Of a stretch of DNA of 64,000 nt, positions 13,900 to 25,440 are shown piece by piece. The position numbers and the translations under genes are program-made. Origin of the DNA: Unio delphinus (lineage: Eukaryota > Mollusca > Bivalvia > Unionida > Unionidae). The stretch covers positions 11,089,001 through 11,153,000 of the forward strand of contig JAQISU010000122.1 in the NCBI GenBank assembly GCA_029339505.1, read 5' to 3'. The notes under the pieces were generated by a model. It saw only the letters and a list, made by a program, of their open reading frames with translations. It searched no databases and was not told the DNA's origin. Positions within the stretch are counted from its first letter, which is position 1; each line of letters opens with the position of its first letter.

Positions 13900-14700
13900 T
13901 GGAGACTACAAAGAGGTAGTCAGTTCATCATTATGCGCCACACATGGACTTGGTCAACCGTACATCCTGCCTATCCCTCTTCCTAACTATTACGTAACCA
14001 ATGAGATGTCAGTGCTTAGTTCCCAATGAGATGCCAGTGCTTAGTTCCCAATGAGATGCCTGTGCTTAGTTCGTGGATACATCCATGTCGTTCTATTGCG
14101 TGTACGGAGGCGGAAGGCTGTTAGTGATGAACAATTGATAATATGCGCAGGTCTGAAGCAATAGATCATTGCTGTTGAAGCGACCGACGCCAAACTTTCC
14201 AATGGTACTTTCCCAGGAGAAGTCGTCAGAGCCGACTCTTGCATTGAGGTCACCAAAGATGGTAAGCTTGTCATATTTGGAAACATAAGTTAAGATAGAG
14301 TGGCGTTCTTCATAAAATTAACCCTCCCTTTCTTTCATCTGTATTGTCCATGGTTGGAGCGTAGGCAATGACTTTCGAGACATACTTTCTTCCATACGAC
14401 AGGGGAGTGTCATGGTCATAAGCCTGTCATTCACATCCTTCTGACGTCCAGCTAGCTTGTTAGCAAATACGGACTTCATTGCAACGCCTACTATCCCTTA
14501 AGTCGCTCCTCCCTTCCTCTTCCGCTGTAACGGATGGTGTAGCCAGCTCCCGTTTCACAAAGTTCGCCCTCTTCTGCATGACCAGTTTCACCCAAAGCTA
14601 CAATGTTGGTGCTATATATGGCTAGCTTTCTGCCAAGCAGGGCAGTTCTCCTCTGGTATCCGTCAGAACCACATCTGTCCAAAACGGTGGGCTTGTTCCA
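13900..14700 (-). pseudogene. LINE endonuclease domain, broken
   Basis: Reverse-complement reading around 14280-14200 shows a GDLNARVG motif, the conserved block of the apurinic-type endonuclease carried at the N terminus of LINE ORF2, followed by degenerate sequence. Near 13990-14055 a short unit (CAATGAGATGCCAGTGCTTAG type) is repeated about three times in tandem, a small local duplication. The domain nicks target DNA to prime reverse transcription in active elements. Confidence 0.75.
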
Positions 14701-16255
14701 TGCATCGAGGGTGTTCTTTTTATTTGTAGTATATCCACCGCTGATACCTCATGCCATGGAGGCGAGAAGTGAAAATCCTTAAAAGAGCTTTTTAATCGCT
14801 CATGTGGCTGCTGAACCGAAATGTTGATCCGTGTCAGAGAATAACGGCCATTCGGTCTGAGCTGCTTATCTTCAGATTTGCGGGTACGGGTTCCGGTGTG
14901 ATTTCGACGTTGTGTAAAGTGAGGGAGGATTGCACGTGGTCGACCTCACTCTCTTGTCCAAGACCATCTGGATCTAGTAGTAAGAAAAGGTCAAGACGAC
15001 TGAAAATGAAAATGAAATCAGATGCACTTGATAACCATGACTACCTACATACCTCGTCCTGTTCTATGCACTCGGTGCGCTTGATGCTGGGGATCGCTTT
15101 TCTGCCCATTGAACTAACTATCGGTTTCGTTCGCAGAGTCTGCGGAATTCAGTCTGCACATGTTTTGATAGGCAAGGCCTGACTCGCCGAGTTTTTAAGA
15201 CCAGTTATCAATGATAAACAACTTCTTGGAGCCACAGGTGAGAAATTGATGCATGTGGGGACCAAAGGTGGGCGACCTGACCCTAAAGTGGCACGATAGG
15301 TACCCCATCAGAGCTGCTACCCATCCAATGCAATCGGAGACATTTTACTTTGACAGTGATTATCAACTTTGGAATCAGTGAAGCTGTAGCTCTACTGCAG
15401 ATACAATAAAGAACGGCCTTAGAAAACTCGCATATTCCTTGATTAGTTGTACCAATGTCTGCAGGCGATGAGAGCCATTTCTCAAGGCATTTAAGAATCT
15501 CTTAACGGAGCCCTAAGGATGATACAACATTAATTCCTCAGTTGTTATTCACTTATGACTACAGTAATTATAAAATGGCATGGAACATGCTGATAGTCAC
15601 CAATTGTGTTAGTTATTCGAATAACCAAACAATCGAGGTCTGCATACATAACATATGGAATTTTCAACTCATGTTTTTCCGCGCTGAATATCCAAATAGT
15701 TTTTCACTGATTCAGTCGTAGTCATCAAGCAGTTATTGCATGGTCAAAAAGTGCAAGCAACGTTTGCATGGAAACATTATCTGTATTTATATAATGTTTT
15801 GGTTAAGCAGCCAGCAAAGATTAATTACCTATATATATTGATACCACGACCCAGAACTATTCATCTCACTTTGAACAAAAGAGTATTCTAGGTCCGCCAT
15901 GTATTGTTAATGTACATGTATGGTGAGAATGCAAGAGTAAAGTTGTTTTGCATATATGGCATATATGGCGATAATGTAAGGACACAAAACTAATTCTTCC
16001 AAGCAAACTCATTAACCGTAATGGGATGAAGTTCAGTTGTATCTAGTGTGGCCATAGTACCTTGAACAGGGAAATATATATTATCTTACCCGAGTTCATT
16101 CAAATATTGTTGGTACCTCCCTACCGGGTTGTATGATCACTAGTGAGATGTAACACCGACAGGAATGCAAGTGAAACACATTGGCTGTCTTTGATTCTAA
16201 ACTTTATTACAGACTCTGCTGCAACATATTTTGATTTCGGTATGCACCTCAATCC

Positions 16256-16256
<1 letters not shown>
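14701..16256. other. No gene seen
   Basis: Includes what may be the 5' leader of the LINE (about 14700-15300). The plus-strand open frame at 14802-15182 has no recognisable domain and probably is antisense LINE sequence. The rest is AT-rich intron. Confidence 0.4.

Positions 16257-16314
<58 letters not shown>
16257..16314. repeat. (TA)n microsatellite
   Basis: About 28 TA units. Confidence 0.97.
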
Positions 16315-16316
<2 letters not shown>

Positions 16317-16816
16317 GTGGTTTATAAATACCAAAAACTAGAATATGTTAGGTCTTCTACCATATGGATTGGTATTTATATCCATCGTTATGCTTGATTT
16401 GCTTCAATTGCTTAACTGAACGCATTCTACTATACAATCAAAAAATCTTATATAATTGCAACCACAGTAAATATATTATTGTTAAACACTTTGTTTTTAT
16501 CTGGATCAGATAAAGAAATCCAGGTTATTATTTCTCTAATTTCTGCATCGTTGTGATCGCCATGGTGTTATGTTTCTACAATCACATCATGGGGTGTTTT
16601 TTCATAGCTGAGAGTTTCTACACTGGTAGATTCAGCAAGCTGTCGACACCAAATACTCTAAAACAGGTATGGGTCATGTTTTAAATGGCTTTACCTCCTA
16701 ACAATATTCATGGCATGATCAAGCTCCAGTGCAAGCACGCATTCAGAGCAAATGCTATTCACAGCATTCGTGTTATGTTATGTTCTATATATGCTAATTC
16801 TATTATGACAATATGC

Positions 16817-16846
16817 AACTTTGTTTTTTTTTGTTTTTTTTTTTTA

Positions 16847-16877
<31 letters not shown>

Positions 16878-17122
16878 GGTTTAACGCCATTTTTCAGCAC
16901 AATATAGGCTATACATGGCGGCCAGTATTAATGGTGGAGGAAGAAACCGGACAAAGCCCGGAAAGAACCACCGACCCACGAGAAGCTACTGGCAAGCTTT
17001 CTCACATAACTACATTTGCCGAATCTTAGACTCGAACACACGCAGACAGAGGTGAGATGGCAGTGGTCCGTAACGGACAGCGCTTTAGACCACTCGGTCA
17101 CTCGGGGCCCCCAACTTTGTTT
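16817..17122 (-). mobile_element. Full-length tRNA-headed SINE with poly(A) tail and target duplication
   Basis: Minus-strand copy of the family also seen at 49426 and 50753. The tRNA-like head (GGGGCCCC...GAGTGACCGAGTGG, then a B-box-like GTTCGAGTC variant) lies at the right, the core and the ATGGCGTTAAAC tail at the left, and a T-rich run of about 48 bases at 16827-16874 is the poly(A) tail on this strand. The 10-base direct repeat AACTTTGTTT at 16817-16826 and 17113-17122 is the target site duplication, so this is one clean retroposition event. Confidence 0.9.
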
Positions 17123-17231
17123 AACTATCCTCATGCACATTAATGATTAAACCGTACGGACGTTTTACCACATATCTGGAATTGGACGGAAGTCAATATT
17201 ATGCCATTTATCAATCATAAATGATGTTCTG

Positions 17232-17384
17232 CAGGGACATCATCATTTTAATTTTTCACAGGGGGGGAAGGGCAAAACTTGATTTAGGTAGGGGTGAAAC
17301 AAGATTCAGGGGTGGGAGGCAACGCATAAAGACTAGAGCAATTTGCCCTCCCACTACCTCAACCCACCCCCAATTACGTCCCTG
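17232..17384. mobile_element. Possible hAT-like MITE
   Basis: A 153-base segment that begins CAGGGAC and ends GTCCCTG, with G- and C-rich purine/pyrimidine blocks inside. The flanking 8-mers (ATGTTCTG and ATGCTGGG) agree at only five of eight positions, so the target duplication is weak. Terminal sequence starting CAGGG suits hAT-type nonautonomous elements; identity is inference. Confidence 0.4.
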
Positions 17385-18539
17385 ATGCTGGGCCATTAAA
17401 AAAATGTTTTAAGTCACGGCAAGTTAACAAGATAATATCTCGCATACACAATTATTTAACACCCGCAGCCATCGAAATACGTATGACATGTGGATCACAA
17501 ATATCACTATATATGTAACATTCAAAAGTAATACGTGACTACTGCAAATGTTTTAAAATGAATAATATTTATTTTTAATATTTTTATAAAACCTGATGCA
17601 AATATTATTAAATACTAACCGAGATTCCTCAATAATTTCAGATCATTCCATTCTGATGTAAACTAAAAAATACCGTAACAGTGAAAAGTACAGTGATACG
17701 TATCGCCGGAAATAGATACCACGGTAAATAGGTAACCTATAATAATATGCACTTATAATGACAAAGCATGTTAAAAAAAAAATTAAAATGTTCAATTTCC
17801 AAAGAGGGATATACCAACCCAATATTAATGAGTATTTTGACGTTATTACTTATAAAGTCCTTTCAATGGGTGTACCAGCACAAATTTATCCATAATGATC
17901 AACCATATTACTACCTTAAACAACTCTTTAACTATATTTGATGCAGGATACTGATTTTTCTACAAACCAATGTATTTGCTGAAGATGACGATAATGATAA
18001 AGTTTATGGCGATCAACGCTTAAATAATACACTTTCTTTCCATGACTGGATTTGTTGAACGGATCTTTAAACTAAGGTACTCGTTTCGCTGATATGTAGA
18101 TAATATTAATTGATAAAGAGTGCCGATATATAACGTAGTACATCATATGCAAAACGTTGCAATAACGATCGTGATGCAATGTTGATTTTGCATGATTTAG
18201 GTTTATCTGCTCATAGAAATTGACAAACAACGCGGGTCGTAAAAATATAAATAATAAACACATTAATGCTTTAATTCGTTTTAACTGATCACTACTGAAA
18301 CTGCACAAAGGAAACAGTTTGTTCACCTCAGAAAGTAATCAAATATCGTAAGTTAGACCTTCACTTTCCTCCCAAATGGTATTGTAATGCTCTTTACGTC
18401 ACCTTGGGCCTCTAGTAGACCAGTTATTTTATGCAATGTATTTAAATTCTTACATACATTAATACGACACGAAACGCTTATATAGATGGATTGTTGATTA
18501 TATCGACAAATACACTGAGGGTCAAAATACTTTACTAAC

Positions 18540-18682
18540 TTTGCGATAAATACCAGGAATGTCCATCCAGAAGACAGACACTGTGGGCTTTCCACAATAT
18601 TCTGGATCATCTAAGGAGGCTATCAAAAACCTCGTGTTTTCCTCGTGTCTTATCTTCAGTTTGCATGGCTCAGTTGGTGGTG
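18540..18682 (-). CDS. First half of Ig-like domain 2 (exon 3 of receptor model)
   Basis: A 143-base minus-strand exon: phase 1 start after acceptor TTGACAG, 47 codons, phase 0 end at donor GTTAGT (the same donor hexamer as the signal peptide exon). The peptide starts with a short hinge, APPTEPCKL, and contains a cysteine in DPEYCGKP and the core tryptophan in VSVFWMD, fitting the first half of an Ig fold. It joins in phase with 10302-10443, which holds the second cysteine motif. A longer open frame on the same strand in another phase (18353-18610) is probably a shadow. Confidence 0.55.
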
Positions 18683-19605
18683 CTGTCAATGTTAGATAAA
18701 CAATATGATAGTTTCATAAGCGATACTATTCATACCTGCATATTTTCAATTCTCTGGGTACATTCTAAATTTAGATACAATATGTTTAGCTTTATCATTA
18801 TAAGGCAGTTTTACATTTTCGTATAATAAATAGCTGCATAAATTGATCGCTTTATTTTGCAATTAAAGTCTATGAGATTCTTATATTAACTTAAGTATAT
18901 TAAGGGAAATACAAATTTCAATAAGTACACTAATTAAATACTGATGTGCATTAGTATATAAATATATGCTTTCCTCATGTGTGTGCAATCAAGCAAAATA
19001 TAAGCTACTAGGATGCACGTAATGTAGAATAAAGGTGAAACTTGTGAAATTTTAATCCATCGAGCCCGGTAGCTAGGGCTCGGCTTTGCCCACGCATGAT
19101 TGAAAAAAGTGACAAAAAAGTCACTAATAAATTATAATCGCGTCTCGCCGAATTCTCAATTAATCTAATACACATACTGAGCTAACAAACCTTTTATATT
19201 TAATATAGTACAATCCTTAACTATTCATGATAAACGGTTGCATTTATAAGGTCACAATTTCGAATTTCTTTATATCTGTCCACTGTGACAGAAATTAACA
19301 GGAGCACAAAAATAATTTGAAAATGTAATAAATTATTAATGATGACACAAAGTTACATTAAGATAAATTAAAGAGGTTTTAGGTGATGCATTACGTGTTT
19401 CATGTCTTTGACATAAAATTAACAATACTTGTATCAAGCGATGATGTGTATTTGTTTGCATGTTCTAAAGGGATACAAAATGAAGTGTAGTACAAGACAA
19501 AAGAAAAACGACAAACCATGTTTAACATATAAATTAAAACATTTAAATATCTCTAGTAGTTTTTCAGAAACAATGCATATTTCCATTTTCGGGTAATACT
19601 TTTAA

Positions 19606-19865
<260 letters not shown>

Positions 19866-19993
19866 TAAAGAGGAAAACTCGAGGAAATAAATATTTCAAC
19901 TCAATACAACATTGTACGAAAGATACCCTGAAAATTGTTGAAACCCATGAAAACTTAGTGACAGCATTGCCAGAACTACCCAATACGCAGTGC

Positions 19994-19994
<1 letters not shown>

Positions 19995-20038
<44 letters not shown>
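19995..20038. repeat. (GT)n microsatellite
   Basis: About 21 GT units. Confidence 0.97.
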
Positions 20039-20039
<1 letters not shown>

Positions 20040-20254
20040 GCTTACATTGAAAGCAAACTGGTATATTAAAAATGCAACGGGAAACACTGTAAATAGGATC
20101 AATATGGTCGAAATGTAATAAGGAGAAGGGGATATATTCAAACATAAACAACAAAAACTGTTTAGTATTGACATTATGTTAAATATTTAATAGATACGTT
20201 GCAGTAAGGATGGAAAAGAATGTCAGGACTAAACGTATTTGATTGAATAATTAC

Positions 20255-20569
20255 CTAGTACATATATTTGCACTTTTATTTCCACAGTATTACCAGCAAT
20301 ATCATATAAAATCTTATATGTCGCCTCGTCCGTTGCAATAATGTTTCGTATCAAAATAGTTCCATTTTCAAACAACAGTTTTGCCTTGTATGTTTCCCAA
20401 ATCGAAGCATCTTTGCTCGAATTTTGCACAAACCACACGCCAATCAGATCTTCTCTGTCAGCACGTGTTTTGTAAACGGAAATTTTTATGTTGAAATTAG
20501 GCGATGCAATGTTTTGGAACACCTCAACGGACTCCCCGATGCAAACGGATTTAGAACTAATTCCTGCAT
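20255..20569 (-). CDS. Ig-like domain 1 (exon 2 of receptor model)
   Basis: A 315-base minus-strand exon with a good acceptor (TTTCACTTTCAG) and donor (GTAATT), phase 1 at both ends, the classic symmetric Ig-domain exon. The 104-codon domain begins AGISSKSVCIGESVEVF, has the core tryptophan in LIGVWFVQN, N-glycosylation sites (NSS, NGT), and near its end DEATYKILYD, where the canonical Y-x-C of an Ig fold would stand. Here the second cysteine is replaced by isoleucine, so the usual disulphide is absent. It follows in phase from the signal peptide exon 26 kb upstream and precedes 18540-18682 in phase. The ligand is unknown. Confidence 0.7.
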
Positions 20570-20631
20570 CTGAAAGTGAAACGTTTGTATAATATATTCT
20601 ATATAAATAGTTAGTTTTTAAAACATCTAAG

Positions 20632-20632
20632 C

Positions 20633-20691
<59 letters not shown>
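20632..20691. repeat. (AAT)n microsatellite
   Basis: About 20 AAT units. Confidence 0.97.
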
Positions 20692-21295
20692 TTGCTATTG
20701 GTATTGCAATTATTATATCATCTTCAGCAACAGCAAGTAACAAACACAACTCGGATACGATGTTTGAAATTGTTTACATAATGGCTATGTTAAGGAATAC
20801 AAGATCGTCCACTGACAAACCACACAGTTATCCTGATTTTTTGGGTTGGCCCAAACTTGTATCGGCCACTTACACCCATCATGGAGCCGCCATGCCGACA
20901 CGTTTACAAATTTGCGGTTTCATCTTTGTACGACCATGATGGTTACATCGTCTTCCATATCCAAATAGACGCACAGACGGCCAGACAGCCTGTTAAATCC
21001 GCACACATAAGTGCAAACAGCTACAGATAGCTTCAGACAGCTGCAGACAGCCCTATGGCTGGATACAAAAATGGAGAACGTTCACTCATTGACAAGATCC
21101 AATGATCAGTGTGTCAGTTGAGCATAAGAAATAAATCCACAGAAGAGTGAGTATTAGAGTGAAAATCCAGTATACCGTGCTTTTAGTTTCTCTCGCCGCA
21201 AGTGATCTACGACGAGATGCATATTGAGTTGCTTAACTAGAAAAACATGTATTCACCCTAGGTAACGTTGTACGCAATACAACGATAAATGGTCT
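20692..21295. other. Left flank of the Polinton-like element; no gene seen
   Basis: Intronic DNA up to the TIR. The last five bases, GGTCT, compare with GATCT directly after the right TIR (37517-37521), a possible target duplication with one mismatch. Confidence 0.5.
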
Positions 21296-21479
21296 AGCAG
21301 CAGAGAGGGTGAATCCGACAAGCCGTTACAGGCGTCTTTTTGGTAATCCAAGGCTTCCCCATAAATGTTTAATAGAAGCGTCCATTCGGTAAAATCAGAA
21401 TTAAAAAAAAAAACGACGCCAATGTCGTTGTCACCACACCCTCTGCTGCTATGAAGCTAACCGAATTAGCCATAGATAC
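21296..21479. repeat. Left terminal inverted repeat of copy 1
   Basis: Pairs with 37334-37516 in reverse complement over about 183 bases. By hand I count roughly ten substitutions and one length difference in an A-run (21403-21413), i.e. about 94-95% identity. It begins AGCAGCAGAGAGGGTGAATC. Gene 21512 starts just inside. Confidence 0.95.
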
Positions 21480-21511
21480 GATGATGAATTAGCGATATAT
21501 TTTTTATATAA

Positions 21512-22495
21512 ATGGCAAACGTCGGAGAAGCGCAAACAACTAGATTAACTAGAGAACGGTTGTCTGCGATCAAGAAATTTCGCCCGGTGAGAGATTCTTT
21601 CAGGGATAATTTGCAAGCTCGACAACAAGCAAAGTTAGATTTTACCGCTGATACTGAACAGTTATTTAAGCCTATAACTACGGCAACTAGAGAAGTTGTA
21701 ACCGCGATAAAAGAGAGACAACCAGAGGAATTTAAACCATAGGTTAAACCTAAAAAACCAGATAATAGAGTTCAAGAGCTACGAGATAAATTTACTCAGG
21801 AAATTTTAGCGAAGATTGATAAAGATGATATAACTGATTTAGTAAAGTTTGCTGCGCTGGGATATTACACTAAAGAAAACTATCTAACATATGGACAAAA
21901 TGGTTATATCAAAAACGTTGGTGATTTTGCTAAAGCAGTTTACAAAATTAGAAATCAACTACCACAAATTGAGAATGATGATCCCATATATCAGGCATAT
22001 TTGGCTGCTGTTGAACGAGAATATCTCAAAAATCAGGGAAAAAAAGGTTTATTAGTATCTGAACAACAACGACTAAAAACCGAACAAAAACAACGAGAGA
22101 AAGAAGAACGAGAACGATTTAAACAAGAACGAGCAGAAGAACGAAAACGTATACAACCAAGTCCACGAGGACGAGGACGAGGGCGAGGAACACGAAGACA
22201 AAAAGACCCTGTTGTGGAAGATCCTCAACCCCAAGAAGAACTTAAAGAAGAATCTCATGAAGAATTTACCGGCGAGGGTTATCACGGTGGTAATATACCC
22301 TGTTCAAGAAGTATCCTCGATGATATATCACGGTTAGAAGTTCTCATTGGAGGAAAACTAGCTGGAAATAATTCTCCGGAGATAATTAACGAAGCTGGTG
22401 AAATCTGTAAACGGTTATTTCAAGCTCGTGTAATGGATATTGGTCTATATCGTAGTTTCATCGATGAACTTACCGATGATTACTACAGCGACTGA
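21512..22495 (+). pseudogene. Basic core-like protein of copy 1 (one in-frame stop)
   Basis: 328 codons in one frame with a single TAG at 21740-21742. It begins 33 bases after the TIR. The N-terminal part (TRERLSAIKKFRPVRD) is conserved in copy 2 (45630 leftwards). The middle is a long charged helix rich in K, E, R and Q (about residues 180-217), then an Arg/Gly run (RGRGRGRGTRR, about 217-229), suited to nucleic acid binding. The C-terminal domain (DDISRLEVLIGGKLAGNN onwards) is the most conserved part and is also found in copy 2. First gene of the capsid module. A DNA-binding core or scaffold role is inference; I do not recognise a named family. Confidence 0.7.
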
Positions 22496-22558
22496 AAATC
22501 CTATGGATGTTTCATCGCCGCGATTGATCATCGATTAGATATATAGCATTTAAATAAA

Positions 22559-22965
22559 ATGATAGTACATCGTAGTATGAGCAGAGCAAGACCTGTTTAT
22601 GTCGTAAATTCACGATTGCCAGTGTACAAGGTGACATATGGAGATGGACTCGGTGATGTTGTCACTTGATTATTTACTCGAGTTGTTCCAAAGTTGTTAC
22701 CGATCGGTAAAGAAATAGCGTCAAAAGCTATTGGGGTTCTCGGTGATACAATTGGTAACGAAGTTGGCAACAAGGCCGTTGATGCGTTTGATGCTGCCAA
22801 AGAAAAGCTTATGTCGTTGGCAAGAGGTTTTACCTCAAAAAGAAACCCAGTAAATTACAACCTACGAATCAAATGCCACCTAAAATAGGTAGCGCAATTA
22901 ATAAAATAGCAAAAGCGAGGTTGAGATTAATTGCTGGTTCCGGTCTAAAACGATTAATGATTTAG
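22559..22965 (+). pseudogene. Small core protein with GDGLG motif (pX-like), copy 1
   Basis: The start ATG lies at 22559. The N-terminal block NSRLPVYKVTYGDGLG is nearly identical in copy 2 (44612 leftwards). A TGA at 22667-22669 interrupts the frame, then an amphipathic, glycine-containing helical region follows; the frame stays open to 22888, and a second frame gives a basic tail (KIAKARLRLIAG) ending at 22965, so a shift near 22850 is likely. A short basic N terminus followed by a glycine-rich amphipathic segment recalls the pX-type core proteins of adenoviruses and adintoviruses. This assignment rests on pattern, position and size only. Confidence 0.55.
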
Positions 22966-22985
22966 ATCCACGACGTTATAGTATA

Positions 22986-24390
22986 ATGTTTAAACAGGAA
23001 ATCTATGACGCTTTTGATGTAGATGCTCCTGTACGAAAAAATGATTCTATACGCGATTATCAGTATTTTTCGTATAATGCTCAGAATCCAGATACAAGAT
23101 CACGAATTGAACTTAGATTTGATGATACATCTAAATACTTCTTGCCGTGTGAAGCTTACATAGAAGTAGAGGGACGACTATTACAGCATGATCGTACTCC
23201 ATTTACTGCTGCTGATCACCTCGAAAATATTCTGATCGGGTTTGTCAACAATGGCATAATGGCGTTATTTAACAGCGCGGAGTATACAATTAATTCTACT
23301 AGAATTGAATCTATCGATAATGACGTTGATGTTGCAACCACAATAATGGGTTTAGCTAGATACTCTGACGATTTTATTAAATCTGCGGGTCATTCAATGA
23401 TGTTTGCGAAGGATACTACCGATCACGCGGATCATAATCCGTTTACAATAAGACGACCAAAGAAGGTTACTGCTGCTAATGATGATGCTGATGTTGAACC
23501 TGTTGTTATTAATAAAAGTGATACTTACATCGCAGGATTTGCAGCGCGAAAAAAGAACATAGACAACCTTGGTAGATTTTCATGTGCGATTCCACTATCT
23601 CATATATTTGGATTCTGTAGAGATGTACGAAGAGTTATCTTTGGTGCTAGTCATACTGTAGTGCTAACGCAAAGATCAACTGATGATTATGCTCTTCATC
23701 GTGGTGCTAATCCGATCGCGGATGGTAAGGTGGAATTGACAAAATTAGCGCTATGGATGCCAATTATGACTCCATCGCTGGCTGTTGAAACGCGGTTGCT
23801 ATCTTTTATGGATCATGGAGGAAAGTTGTTGTTGAGTTGGTCTGATGTTGCAACATCTATAATAACCAGTCAGGTTACTGGGTTTTTTACTTGGCAGCTT
23901 GCGTTAACGAGAAATGTTTCCGCGCCAAGACATGTCTTTGTTGCACTGCAAAATTTATCGCGGATTCAAAAAACAGCGGTAGATGATAGTTTACAACTGC
24001 GGTCCCATATGATATTTGATCATTTTGATGTCGATGAAGTATCATTGCGAATAAACAATCAGCAAGAACCAGCAGAACAACTTATTCTCGATTACGGTAA
24101 CAATCAAATAGGACGAGTTTAAGTGGTCTTATATGGGTCGTGATCAAAATGTCGATACTGGACTACAAATATCACAGCTGGATTTTAAACGATTGCATTC
24201 GATTTTTTACTTTTCGCTGCAACATCTTGATCTATCTAAACACTCGACTGTTGATGTAAAATTTCAAGCTCGTGTTCGTAATCCTCCTGCTGGAGGATTT
24301 AGAGCAATTGCTGTTATTCTCAGTGATAAATCTATGACGCTCGAAGGTGGTGGTGGAAAAATGCGAGTCATTGATGCACCAAAAGAAAAT
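22986..24390 (+). pseudogene. Capsid-like protein (putative major capsid), copy 1
   Basis: 378 codons open to a TAA at 24120-24122, then the homologous reading continues in the +1 frame from about 24125 to 24390 (GRDQNVDTGLQISQLDF, then GGFRAIAVILSDKS). Total about 465 residues. Conserved with copy 2 (43113-44200): blocks DVDVATTIMGLARYSDDF (residues 113-130) and SAPRHVFVALQ. The size, beta-rich character, place after the pX-like gene and presence in Polinton-like elements argue for the major capsid protein, normally a double jelly roll in this group. I cannot confirm the fold from sequence alone. The native C terminus is lost: an internal deletion at about 24390 joins it to the fibre-like gene. 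Confidence 0.6.
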
Positions 24391-24992
24391 TTAATAATTT
24401 GCGTAAAAAGTTTAAAAAAACCGATGACGCTATCGACAAATTTTTTGGTGAGGATGTGAAACCAGACGATATTAAAACAACTTTGGAAAATATCACCACG
24501 AATCAACAAAAATCCATTGACGATATAATCGATATTTATAATCGATTAGGAGTTGGCATCGAAGATAGATCATTTTAAGATCACATAGCGATTATCAAAA
24601 AATCCATCGATGATCTTAAAACGAGCAGCAATGCCATCGTAGCGGATGCAACAAGGATGATAGCAATTGTTGAAAAAACAAAAATCCCTCATGATAAAAC
24701 CAACAACGTAGTATACACGACTCAACACGGATCATATACGTGGACACCTACAAACAACATTTTACATATCACTGCAACCGTCAAGGGTATTTATCGATTA
24801 ACACTAGTGACACCAACTCAATTTAATATATCATCGTCGAATTCATCTGGGGTCAAAAATACGATATCAACGATCATCGACAAGGATACAATTGAACAAT
24901 TCACGATAACATCCACGGATAATATTTTGGCTAGGGCTTCAATGTCGTGGTATGTGGAATTCGTAGCGGATTTAAGTAAACAACTAAACTAA
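24391..24992 (+). pseudogene. Fibre-like coiled-coil protein, 5'-truncated, copy 1
   Basis: The open frame begins at the deletion junction near 24390, has a TAA at 24576-24578 and ends at 24992. It holds the module KKTDDAIDKFF, a heptad-like helix (IDDIIDIYNRL, IIKKSIDDLK), then a compact C-terminal head (GSYTWTPTNNILHI, VKGIYRLTL) that ends in LSKQLN. Copy 2 (40970-42165) and fragment 3 (55183-55804) carry the same arrangement, with the head the best conserved part. A trimeric coiled-coil shaft plus globular head is the layout of viral fibres or spikes; the function is inferred from this layout. The N-terminal half and the gene's start are missing in this copy. Confidence 0.6.
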
Positions 24993-25080
24993 AAAGTTTC
25001 AACTGAAAATCCTTTGGTAAATCCCTTAGAAATTCTTTCAGAGATTCAATTGAAATTGTTTACTGTGTTAATAGATAAAA

Positions 25081-25440
25081 ATGTCATCAACGATACCTTC
25101 AGTATCTAAATACCGTTATGATACCGTCAAAGAATTTCAAACTAGCTTAGGAATATTCGCTGAACAATACCGAGTAAAAGTAAAAAAATACCAACGAAGA
25201 ATCAACGTCATTGACGTAACCGTGTACTCGGTAGCTGGTTTAATTGCCAGCGCTGGAATAATACTATCTTCAGTGACCATGATAGCTCCAGTTGTTTTTT
25301 CCAATTTGTATATCCGCAGCAGCAACACTCGCTGGAGTATTTACCGGAATAACAAAAAAATATCATCATGATATCAACGAAACCTACATAACAATGTTGT
25401 TAAACTCACCATAGTATCCAACGCGTATTCGCAATTGTCA
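25081..25440 (+). pseudogene. Two-helix membrane protein, frameshifted and joined to the next gene, copy 1
   Basis: Starts MSSTIPSVSKYRYDTVKEFQ. It has an N-terminal amphipathic helix and a basic patch (KKYQRR), then a hydrophobic hairpin beginning at about residue 48 (VYSVAGLIASAGIILSSV). A slip in the T-run at 25293-25298 breaks the frame; the second hydrophobic segment is then in another frame. The intact relative in fragment 3 (55874-56323) shows the full plan: two adjacent membrane helices (residues 44-90), then a conserved YSQL...ISS.D..LISD tail. Here the tail (YSQLSMLIST, at 25420-25480) runs without a stop into the unrelated protein that follows, so a deletion has probably fused two genes. 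Confidence 0.6.

Larger units (their letters stand above)
11830..14700 (-). mobile_element. Decayed non-LTR retrotransposon (LINE), minus strand
   Basis: Pieces of an endonuclease domain (about 14300-13900) are followed by reverse transcriptase pieces (13108-12110) and a C-terminal segment (12096-11830), all on the minus strand and in the order expected for a LINE ORF2. Frames are broken many times by stops and indels. It lies within an intron of the receptor model on the same strand. The clade was not determined. Open frames on the plus strand here, such as 12476-12718, are antisense shadows. Confidence 0.85.

Noticed and set aside
14802..15182. 126-codon plus-strand gene
   Set aside because: No domain or splice support; lies at the 5' side of the LINE and is probably antisense or leader sequence.
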